Assembly: GCF_900996245.1 (NCBI RefSeq)
Contig: NZ_CAAJGK010000085.1
Location: forward strand, 1 to 64,000
DNA from: Paraburkholderia sp. BCC1886
GTDB lineage: Bacteria; Pseudomonadota; Gammaproteobacteria; Burkholderiales; Burkholderiaceae
Reading direction: 5' to 3'
Length of the DNA: 64,000 bases
Made by a program: the position numbers and the translations under genes. Under the pieces are notes generated by a model that ran no database searches, was not told where the DNA came from, and saw only the letters and a program-made list of their open reading frames with translations. This document shows, in pieces, positions 54,001 to 64,000 of the stretch; position 1 is the stretch's first letter, and each line of letters starts with the position of its first letter.

Positions 54001-54547
54001 GGCGCTCCCCAACAGCGAGGAGTATCTCGACTCCGAGAAATATCAGCTGCGTGCGTGGGACTGGAACCGGCCCGGCAATATCGTCGGCGAAGTGGGGGCG
54101 TTGAACCGGATTCGCCGCGCGAACCCGGCGTTGCAAACGCATCTCGGCCTGACGTTCCTCACCGCGCACAACGACCACATCCTGTTCTTCGAGAAAGCGA
54201 CCGAGTCGCGCGACAACGTGATCGTCGTCGCGATCAATCTCGATCCGTTCAACGAACAGGGCGCGGACGTCGAATTGTCGTGGGACACTTTCCAGCAATG
54301 GAACCTGCACGACCATGGCGCACTGGAAGTCACCGACCAGATGACCGGCGCGCGTTTCGAATGGCACGGCCGCTGGCAGCATATCCGGCTCGGCTCGGGC
54401 CAGCCGTTCTCCATCTGGCGCATCGCGCCGCTGGGCGGCCTGCCCGCCGAGCGTCCCGATGAATCTGCCAGCGACTCCGACAGCGACTCCGACAGCGCCT
54501 ATCACGCAGACGCTGACAAACCCACTCCTACGGAAGGTGCGACATGA
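51077..54547 (+). CDS. glgE: Alpha-1,4-glucan:maltose-1-phosphate maltosyltransferase with extra N-terminal GH13-like domain
   Basis: This 1156-residue protein is about 450 residues longer than usual GlgE. Residues about 470-610 are the GlgE N-domain (RVAIESVSPSVEHGRFAAKR). The GH13_3 catalytic domain (about 655-1050) keeps the nucleophile D848 in FRIDNPHTKPLPFWEW, the acid E877 in FLAEAFTRP and D935 in NTPDINPRH. It extends glucan chains with maltose from maltose-1-phosphate. Residues 1-430 are a second, degenerate GH13-like domain: GFRFDSPHR keeps D173, but FLAEAFT is replaced by FLAATPG (A202). The end is Asp/Ser-rich. treS overlaps by four bases. Confidence 0.93.
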   Translation: MESPHGYAPRIYFFHSLLVGPLDAWPAQFAHAAGLGFDHALIGNLFEPGQAGHGQVVGNHARLHPVFEAGDQPATDALRKLVESARQQNISLLVDLVIDRMAADGALFAEHPDWFHPSESDEARLDPRHVHREDNVAYANFDESTPGGSALIEWWTRQLLALAEAGVKGFRFDSPHRVPASVWRRLGDVVRAQYPDVRFLAATPGLARSDLAGLEGAGFDSVFSSVRWWDFRSSWMVEEHAVLARIGRPITFPEAPYGNRLAADLGAAHDATIVERAYRRALFTSAVLGTGWLMPMGFEYGLSEAMSQSRGDASQFALAVQAKRFDLSEQIAHVNDVARKTHTLQANGELRPLSGPGANAAVLLRADQADLRDAQEAVLIAINPELGAPLRVDPARFLAGIPGNFTRFVPLDAPGHVTPTGLTPFTLAAGAVRVFRAISEKPIRLAPPIDKANSKRSGRKTVLEAITAPRVAIESVSPSVEHGRFAAKRTIGERAEISAAIFAEGHDKIAAAVVWRAADETVWHEAPMAQAQPAGLDIWKARIPLERMGRHEFTVIAWRDDFASLVEHVQKKLKAGQTVETELDEATHLFALVLAEVETVEGAVTEPLEHIVKVFTKADPETKLALLLAPTTAKAMTAARHRPFLSRDPVIYKIDAERTAASFASWYEIFPRSMSDDESRHGTFADVTTKLPRIRDMGFDVLYFPPIHPIGVANRKGRNNTLNAQPGDVGSPYAIGGVEGGHTAVHPQLGTLDDFKAMLKAAHEHGLEIALDFAVQCSPDHPWLKEHPTWFAWRPDGTLRYAENPPKKYQDIVNPDFYAHDAKPDLWLALRDVFLFWIDAGVRIFRIDNPHTKPLPFWEWVIGDVRARFPETIFLAEAFTRPRMMNRLGKIGFSQSYTYFTWRESKRDFIEYMTELTQTGARDSYRPNFFVNTPDINPRHLQSQGRSGFLIRAALAATLAGVWGVYSGFELCEAAALPNSEEYLDSEKYQLRAWDWNRPGNIVGEVGALNRIRRANPALQTHLGLTFLTAHNDHILFFEKATESRDNVIVVAINLDPFNEQGADVELSWDTFQQWNLHDHGALEVTDQMTGARFEWHGRWQHIRLGSGQPFSIWRIAPLGGLPAERPDESASDSDSDSDSAYHADADKPTPTEGAT

Positions 54548-57500
54548 AGCGTGACGACCCAGCTCAAACCAAGTCGCCGACCCAGACGGACGCCGCCACC
54601 GGCGGCGCCGCGAAAGCCCGCACGAATCGCCGCGGCAAGCCCGCGGCGCTGAGCGACGATCCGCTCTGGTACAAGGACGCGATCATCTATCAGGTGCACA
54701 TCAAGTCGTTTTTCGATGCGAACAACGACGGCGTGGGCGACTTCCCCGGTCTGATCGCAAAGCTCGACTACATCGCCGAACTCGGCGTGAACGCGATCTG
54801 GCTGCTGCCGTTCTATCCGTCGCCGCGTCGCGACGACGGCTACGACATCGCCGACTACCGCAACGTGCATCCCGACTACGGTCAACTGTCGGACGTCAAA
54901 CGCTTCATTCAGGAAGCGCACGCGCGCGGCATCCGCGTAATTACCGAGCTGGTGATCAACCACACGTCCGACCAGCACCCCTGGTTTCAGCGCGCGCGCC
55001 GCGCGAAGCCGGGCTCGAATCATCGCAACTACTACGTGTGGTCCGATACGGACAAGAAGTACGAAGAGACGCGCATCATCTTCATCGACTCGGAGCCGTC
55101 GAACTGGACGCACGACCCGGTGGCCGGCGCGTACTACTGGCACCGTTTCTATTCGCACCAGCCCGATCTGAACTTCGACAATCCCGCCGTGCTGAAAGAA
55201 GTGCTGCAGGTCATGCGGTTCTGGCTCGATATGGGGATCGACGGGCTGCGACTCGATGCCGTGCCGTACCTCGTCGAGCGCGACGGTACGAACAACGAGA
55301 ACCTGCCCGAAACCCACGCGGTGCTGAAGAAAATCCGCGCGACCATCGACGCGGAATATCCGAACCGGATGCTGCTCGCCGAAGCGAACCAGTGGCCGGA
55401 AGACGTGAAAGAATACTTCGGCGACGAAGACGAATGCCACATGGCGTTCCACTTCCCGCTGATGCCGCGCATCTACATGTCGATCGCGAGCGAAGACCGC
55501 TTCCCGATTACCGACATCATGCGGCAGACGCCGGACTTGCCCGAATCGAACCAGTGGGCCATCTTCCTGCGCAATCACGATGAACTGACGCTCGAAATGG
55601 TCACGGATTCCGAACGCGATTACTTGTGGAATACGTATGCGAGCGATCGCCGCGCCCGTCTGAACCTCGGCATTCGCCGCCGTCTCGCGCCGCTGATGGA
55701 GCGCGACCGCCGCCGTATCGAACTGATCAACTCGCTGCTGCTGTCGATGCCAGGCACCCCCGTGATTTATTACGGCGACGAACTCGGCATGGGCGACAAC
55801 ATTCACCTGGGCGACCGCGACGGCGTGCGCACGCCGATGCAATGGTCGTCCGACCGCAACGGCGGATTCTCGCGCGCCGATCCCGAGCAACTCGTGTTGC
55901 CGCCGGTGATGGGCTCGCTGTACGGCTTCGACGCGGTGAACGTGGAAGCGCAAAGCCGCGACCCGCATTCGCTGCTGAACTGGACGCGCCGCATGCTCGC
56001 CACGCGACGTGCCAAGCAGACGTTCGGACGCGGCACGATCCGCTTCCTGAAGCCGGAGAACCGCAAGATTCTCGCGTATCTGCGGGAGATTCCCGGCGAG
56101 CCGCCGATTCTCTGCGTGGCCAATCTGTCGCGCGCACCGCAAGCCGTCGAACTCGATCTGTCGGAATTCAACGGCTCGGTGCCGATCGAAATGACTGCGG
56201 ATTCCGTGTTCCCGCCCATCGGCCAGCTGACCTATCTGCTGACGTTCCCGCCGTACGGTTTCCTGTGGTTCATGCTGTGCCCGGGCGGACAACGTCCGAC
56301 ATGGGCGCAGGCGCCGTCGGAGCCGCTGCCCGAATTCGTCACGATCGTGATACGCGACGGCCAGGCCGGCCCGACGCCGGAAAACGTCCGCTTGCTCGAA
56401 TCCGAAGTGTTGCCGTCCTGGCTAAGCCGCCGCCGCTGGTTCGCGTCGAAAGACAAGAAGATGCATGCGGTCCGCCTCGCCGCGCTCACGACGATTCCTC
56501 AAGGCGGCTTCGCGTTCACCGAGATCGAAGCGGATGTCGGCGACCACACCGAGCGCTATGTGGTGCCGATCGCGATTACCTGGGGTGGCGAGACCACCAC
56601 GCCGCTCTTCATTCAACTCGCGCTGGCGCGCGTGCGCCGCGGCCGCAACGTCGGCCATCTGACGGATGCGTTCGCGCTGCCCATCTTCGCGCACAACGTG
56701 ATGCGCAAGCTGCGCGAACGCGCGGTCGTGCCGACCGTGCAGAAGAGCGAGATCCGCTTCATTCCGACCGATCGTTTCGACGAACTCGCGTCGCTCGGCG
56801 AGCAGCCGGAGATTCGCTGGCTCGCGGCGGAACAGAGCAACAGTTCGCTGATCATCGCCGACGCGGCCGTGCTGAAACTGGTGCGCCGTCTCGCCAGCGG
56901 GATTCATCCCGAAGCGGAAATCAGCCGTTATCTGACCAAGCTCGGCTATGCGAATACCGCGCCGCTGTATGGCGAAGTGGTGCGCGTCGATCCGGAAGGC
57001 GTGCCGCATACGCTTTGTATTCTGCAAGGCTTCATCGACAATCAGGGCGATGCGTGGAACTGGTCGCTCGACTATCTGCGCCGCTCGGTGGACGAACTCG
57101 CGATTGCCGTCGACACGGAGTCGACCACGCCGGATCGCGGCAACGAAGCCGTTCTCATGGAAGGCTATAGCGCGCTCGCGGGCATCATCGGCAAGCGGCT
57201 CGGCGAGTTGCACGTTGCGCTCGCGTCGCCGACCGACGACGAAGCCTTCGCGCCCGAACCCGCCAACGCCGCGCAAGTGAAGGCGTGGGTGGACGGCACG
57301 CAGACAATGCTCGCCAGCGCGCTCGACCTGCTCGCGCCGCGTATCGAGCAGATTAGCGAGCCGGAAACCAAAGCGCTGGCGCAAAGCCTGATCGACCGCC
57401 GCGCTGCGCTGGTCGAGGCCGTCGACAAGCTGGTTCCCGCCGATGCCGCCGCGCTGCGCATTCGCATTCACGGCGACTTCCATCTGGGGCAGGTGCTGGT

Positions 57501-58002
57501 TGCGCAGGGCGACGCCTATCTGATCGACTTCGAAGGCGAGCCCGCACGCTCGCTCGACGAGCGTCGTCAGAAGTCGAGCCCGCTGCGCGACGTGGCCGGC
57601 CTGATGCGCTCGCTGTCGTATGCGAGTGCCGCCGCGCAGTCCACGACGGAAAGCGCGCCGCAGCAAACGGCCGACCGCAAGCGCGCCTTGTTCGATCGCT
57701 TCCGCGCGCACGCCACGCAGCAGTTCCTCAACGAATACCGCGCGGCAGTCGCGTCGTCTCCCGAACCGCTCGTCGCACCGGAATTCGAAGAGAAGCTGCT
57801 CGATCTGTTCCTGATTGAGAAAGCCGCCTACGAAATCCGTTATGAAGCGGCGAACCGCCCGACCTGGCTCGGCTTGCCGGTCCGTGGTCTGGCCGCGCTC
57901 GCGAGCCGTCTGCTCGGCGATACCGGCGCGTCGCAAGATTCTTCCACCCAGGCGCCCGGCGCCGCCACACCGCCTAATTCGGCCGAGGGTGACCATGAGT
58001 GA
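54544..58002 (+). CDS. treS: Trehalose synthase-maltokinase fusion (TreS-Mak)
   Basis: This 1152-residue fusion has TreS at about 30-580 and maltokinase at about 590-1120. TreS isomerises trehalose and maltose: GH13 residues D238 (GLRLDAVPYL), E280 (LLAEANQWPEDV) and D346 (RNHDELTLEM) are present. The kinase half phosphorylates maltose with ATP: the loop IHGDFHLGQVLV (H976, D978) and metal aspartate D995 in LIDFEGEP are intact. GGAAGG lies six bases before the ATG, which overlaps the glgE stop. The next gene, glgB, overlaps this one by eight bases. It links trehalose directly to the substrate of GlgE. Confidence 0.95.
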   Translation: MKRDDPAQTKSPTQTDAATGGAAKARTNRRGKPAALSDDPLWYKDAIIYQVHIKSFFDANNDGVGDFPGLIAKLDYIAELGVNAIWLLPFYPSPRRDDGYDIADYRNVHPDYGQLSDVKRFIQEAHARGIRVITELVINHTSDQHPWFQRARRAKPGSNHRNYYVWSDTDKKYEETRIIFIDSEPSNWTHDPVAGAYYWHRFYSHQPDLNFDNPAVLKEVLQVMRFWLDMGIDGLRLDAVPYLVERDGTNNENLPETHAVLKKIRATIDAEYPNRMLLAEANQWPEDVKEYFGDEDECHMAFHFPLMPRIYMSIASEDRFPITDIMRQTPDLPESNQWAIFLRNHDELTLEMVTDSERDYLWNTYASDRRARLNLGIRRRLAPLMERDRRRIELINSLLLSMPGTPVIYYGDELGMGDNIHLGDRDGVRTPMQWSSDRNGGFSRADPEQLVLPPVMGSLYGFDAVNVEAQSRDPHSLLNWTRRMLATRRAKQTFGRGTIRFLKPENRKILAYLREIPGEPPILCVANLSRAPQAVELDLSEFNGSVPIEMTADSVFPPIGQLTYLLTFPPYGFLWFMLCPGGQRPTWAQAPSEPLPEFVTIVIRDGQAGPTPENVRLLESEVLPSWLSRRRWFASKDKKMHAVRLAALTTIPQGGFAFTEIEADVGDHTERYVVPIAITWGGETTTPLFIQLALARVRRGRNVGHLTDAFALPIFAHNVMRKLRERAVVPTVQKSEIRFIPTDRFDELASLGEQPEIRWLAAEQSNSSLIIADAAVLKLVRRLASGIHPEAEISRYLTKLGYANTAPLYGEVVRVDPEGVPHTLCILQGFIDNQGDAWNWSLDYLRRSVDELAIAVDTESTTPDRGNEAVLMEGYSALAGIIGKRLGELHVALASPTDDEAFAPEPANAAQVKAWVDGTQTMLASALDLLAPRIEQISEPETKALAQSLIDRRAALVEAVDKLVPADAAALRIRIHGDFHLGQVLVAQGDAYLIDFEGEPARSLDERRQKSSPLRDVAGLMRSLSYASAAAQSTTESAPQQTADRKRALFDRFRAHATQQFLNEYRAAVASSPEPLVAPEFEEKLLDLFLIEKAAYEIRYEAANRPTWLGLPVRGLAALASRLLGDTGASQDSSTQAPGAATPPNSAEGDHE

Positions 58003-60205
58003 GCATGATCCGGCCATAGGCCTCCAACCGCTCGATATCGACGCACTCGTCGAAGCGCGGCATCCCGATCCGTTCTCGCAACTCGGGTTGCATCAGACCG
58101 ATGCGGGACCGGTCGTGCGCGCGTTCCTGCCGAACGCGGCGCGGGTCACCGTCGTCGCGCGCGCCGACGGCGCGACGCTCGGCGAACTCGAACAGCTGCG
58201 CCCGGGACTGTTCTCGGGACGCGTGAGCTCGGCCGCGCCGTATCGCTTGCGGATCGACTGGCATGGCGTCGAGCAGGAAGTCGAGGACACGTATTCGTTC
58301 GGTCCGGTGCTCGGCGACGAACCGCTCGGGCGCATCGCGGGCGGCGATCCTTATGCCGTGCTCGAATGCCTCGGCTCGCGGCCGATGGAAATCGACGGCG
58401 TGCCCGGCGTGCGCTTCGCGGTCTGGGCGCCGAATGCGCGCCGCGTGTCCGTGGTCGGCGACTTCAATGCATGGGACGGTCGCCGTCATCCGATGCGGTT
58501 GCGGCATCAGGCCGGCGTGTGGGAATTGTTCGTACCGCGCGTCGGTCCGGGCACGCGCTACAAATACGAGCTGCTGTCGCGCGACGGCCATCCGTTGCCG
58601 TTGAAGGCCGACCCCTGCGCAATGCAGACGGAAAAGCCGCCGGGCACCGCGTCGATCGTCGCGCATGTCGACGAGATCGAGCAGTTCCCGTGGACCGACC
58701 ACGACTGGATTCATTCGCGGGCGGACAAGCAGACGCCGCGCTCGCCGATCTCGATCTACGAAGTGCACGCGGAATCGTGGCTGCGCATCGCGGAAGAAGG
58801 CAACCGCGCGCTCGATTGGGAAGAACTGGCCGAACGCCTGATTCCGTACGTGAAGAGCATGGGCTTCACGCATCTGGAATTCATGCCGATTGCCGAGCAT
58901 CCGTTTGGCGGTTCGTGGGGCTATCAGCCGCTCGGGCAATTCGCACCGTCGGCGCGCTTCGGCAAACCGGAACAGTTCGCGCTGTTCGTCGACAAGGCGC
59001 ACGAGGCGGGCATCGGCGTGATTCTGGACTGGGTGCCCGCGCACTTTCCGAACGACGCGCATGGGCTGATCGAATTCGACGGTACGCCGCTCTACGAGCA
59101 CGCCGATCCGCGCGAAGGCTATCACCAGGACTGGAACACGATGATCTACAACCTCGGTCGTAACGAGGTGAGCGCGTTCCTCGTGGCGTCCGGTCTCGCG
59201 TGGCTCAAGCGCTATCACGTGGATGGTTTGCGAGTCGACGCGGTGGCGTCGATGCTGTATCGCGACTACTCGCGCGCCGCCGATCAGTGGGTGCCGAACA
59301 TCTACGGCGGCCGCGAGAATCTCGAGTCGATCGCGTTTCTCAAACGGCTCAACCACGAAGTCGGCTACGTCCCCGGCGTGCCGGGCGCGATCACCATCGC
59401 GGAGGAGTCGACCGCATGGCCCGGCGTGACCGCACGCGTCGAAGACGGCGGGCTCGGCTTCCAGTTCAAGTGGAACATGGGCTGGATGCACGACACACTG
59501 CATTACATGGAAGAGAACCCGGTCTATCGCCAATACCATCATCACATGCTGACGTTCGGCATGGTGTACGCGTATTCGGAGCGCTTCGTGCTGCCGCTGT
59601 CGCACGACGAAGTGGTGCACGGCAAGGGTTCGTTGCTCGGCAAGATGCCTGGCGACACGTGGCAGCGCTTCGCCAACCTGCGCGCGTATTTCGGTTTCAT
59701 GTGGACCCACCCTGGCAAGAAGCTGCTGTTCATGGGCGGCGAATTCGGGCAACTGGCGGAGTTCAATCACGACGCGTCGCCGCACTGGCATCTGCTCGAC
59801 GATCCGAACCATCACGGCGTGCAGAAGCTGGTGCGCGATCTGAACCACCTGTACAGCGCGGAGCCCGCGTTGCATCTGCTGGACACCGAGCCGGGCGGCT
59901 TCGAGTGGCTGGTCGGCGACGACAGCGGCAACAGCGTGTATGCGTATCGTCGCACCGACGGTGCGGGCCGCGAAGTCGTCGTCCTCTGCAACATGACGCC
60001 GGTGCCGCGAGTGGGGTATCGCGTCGGCATGCCGCGCGGCGGTCGCTGGGCCGAGGTACTCAATACGGATGCGGGCGTCTATGGCGGTTCGAACATGGGC
60101 AACGGCGGCCTGATCCACACCGAGGAAATTTCCAGCCACGGCCGGCCGCATTCCGCCGCGCTGACGCTGCCGCCTCTGGCGACCATCGTATTGCGAGCCG
60201 AGTAA
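57995..60205 (+). CDS. glgB: 1,4-alpha-glucan branching enzyme
   Basis: This 736-residue enzyme makes alpha-1,6 branches. Two N-terminal beta-sandwich modules (N1 and CBM48; VRFAVWAPNARRVSVVGDFN at about 140) precede the GH13 domain, with nucleophile D415 in GLRVDAVASML, acid E470 in ITIAEESTAWPG and LSHDEVVHGKGS. Length and domain order match the full-length E. coli type. The ATG at 57995 overlaps the end of treS, with GAGGG upstream. It acts on linear glucan made by GlgE. Confidence 0.97.
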   Translation: MSEHDPAIGLQPLDIDALVEARHPDPFSQLGLHQTDAGPVVRAFLPNAARVTVVARADGATLGELEQLRPGLFSGRVSSAAPYRLRIDWHGVEQEVEDTYSFGPVLGDEPLGRIAGGDPYAVLECLGSRPMEIDGVPGVRFAVWAPNARRVSVVGDFNAWDGRRHPMRLRHQAGVWELFVPRVGPGTRYKYELLSRDGHPLPLKADPCAMQTEKPPGTASIVAHVDEIEQFPWTDHDWIHSRADKQTPRSPISIYEVHAESWLRIAEEGNRALDWEELAERLIPYVKSMGFTHLEFMPIAEHPFGGSWGYQPLGQFAPSARFGKPEQFALFVDKAHEAGIGVILDWVPAHFPNDAHGLIEFDGTPLYEHADPREGYHQDWNTMIYNLGRNEVSAFLVASGLAWLKRYHVDGLRVDAVASMLYRDYSRAADQWVPNIYGGRENLESIAFLKRLNHEVGYVPGVPGAITIAEESTAWPGVTARVEDGGLGFQFKWNMGWMHDTLHYMEENPVYRQYHHHMLTFGMVYAYSERFVLPLSHDEVVHGKGSLLGKMPGDTWQRFANLRAYFGFMWTHPGKKLLFMGGEFGQLAEFNHDASPHWHLLDDPNHHGVQKLVRDLNHLYSAEPALHLLDTEPGGFEWLVGDDSGNSVYAYRRTDGAGREVVVLCNMTPVPRVGYRVGMPRGGRWAEVLNTDAGVYGGSNMGNGGLIHTEEISSHGRPHSAALTLPPLATIVLRAE

Positions 60206-60220
60206 AGCGGGTGGGTTGAG

Positions 60221-60252
60221 ACGAGCGCGCGGGTGCCAACCCGCGCGCTCGT
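60221..60252 (+). terminator. Perfect 14-base hairpin between glgB and glgX
   Basis: ACGAGCGCGCGGGT and ACCCGCGCGCTCGT pair perfectly around GCCA, 15 bases after the glgB stop. No T run follows, so it is more likely a partial terminator or an mRNA stabiliser that adjusts glgX/treZ levels relative to the upstream genes. Confidence 0.6.
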
Positions 60253-60303
60253 TGCATGGAGGTCCGCGATAGGGCTGATCACTCAGAACCAGCAAGGGGA
60301 AAC

Positions 60304-62523
<2,220 letters not shown>

Positions 62524-62591
62524 GTCGCGACCAGTCGGTCAGGCGAAAAGCACAAACGCAGCTCTCGAGCAAAACCGAATGGTGAAGAATC

Positions 62592-64000
<1,409 letters not shown>

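Noticed and set aside
54463..54510. Asp/Ser repeat at the GlgE C-terminus as a functional module
   Set aside because: Only two to three short units are present in a probably disordered tail before the overlapping next gene. No function can be assigned.

Overview
The window looks like a chromosomal segment of a Burkholderiaceae bacterium, most likely Paraburkholderia or Burkholderia. It is GC-rich. It holds the 5' part of a 16S rRNA gene, a yqeY-dnaG-rpoD cluster, an xseB-ispA-dxs isoprenoid operon, FolE2, two Ohr proteins, a family known as BPSS1780, a DUF3563 protein, and a GlgE/TreS-maltokinase/GlgB/GlgX/TreZ cluster. Apart from the genes cut at each end, I saw no broken genes, no insertion sequences, no integrases and no CRISPR arrays.

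Layout. 1-870: start of a 16S rRNA gene on the minus strand, with its leader and P1 promoter. 873-4825: a minus-strand set (amino-acid binding protein, PhyH-type dioxygenase, M14-like peptidase) with a divergent LysR regulator. 4910-11470: a long minus-strand run that reads XRE regulator, aldehyde dehydrogenase, old yellow enzyme, hydrolase, TetR regulator, Ohr, esterase. It looks like an electrophile/peroxide defence cluster, and three copies of one palindrome mark the probable TetR sites. 11636-16857: an unusual class II-shaped tRNA with a CAU anticodon, then rpoD, dnaG and yqeY. 17248-25477: flavoprotein, tsaD, folE2, dxs, ispA, xseB and a Rieske oxygenase. 25606-34583: sulfurtransferase, dienelactone hydrolase, type II NADH dehydrogenase, polA and a LOG-family gene (start codons one base apart), GcvA-like LysR and a split chromate transporter. 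34594-43584: AMP nucleosidase, a small secreted protein, homoserine kinase, a membrane protein, OhrR/Ohr, a TPR-glycosyltransferase, photolyase and a DUF3563 protein. 43690-50624: PHB-depolymerase-like esterase, PAP2 phosphatase, SDR, a Lys/Ala-rich secreted protein, an Xre-RES toxin-antitoxin pair, a metallophosphatase and a DUF1345 membrane protein.

51077-64000: a tightly packed alpha-glucan/trehalose operon. TreS-maltokinase turns trehalose into maltose and then maltose-1-phosphate. GlgE polymerises that, GlgB branches the glucan, GlgX debranches it, and TreZ (cut by the window end) releases trehalose, closing a cycle. A strong sigma-54-type promoter lies upstream. GlgE carries an extra N-terminal GH13-like domain that has lost its acid catalyst.

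The points most worth a second look are the CAU tRNA with a serine-type body, the duplicated dead domain of GlgE with its sigma-54 promoter, the three-site TetR regulon around Ohr, and the rRNA UP element that doubles as the last codons of a peptidase gene.
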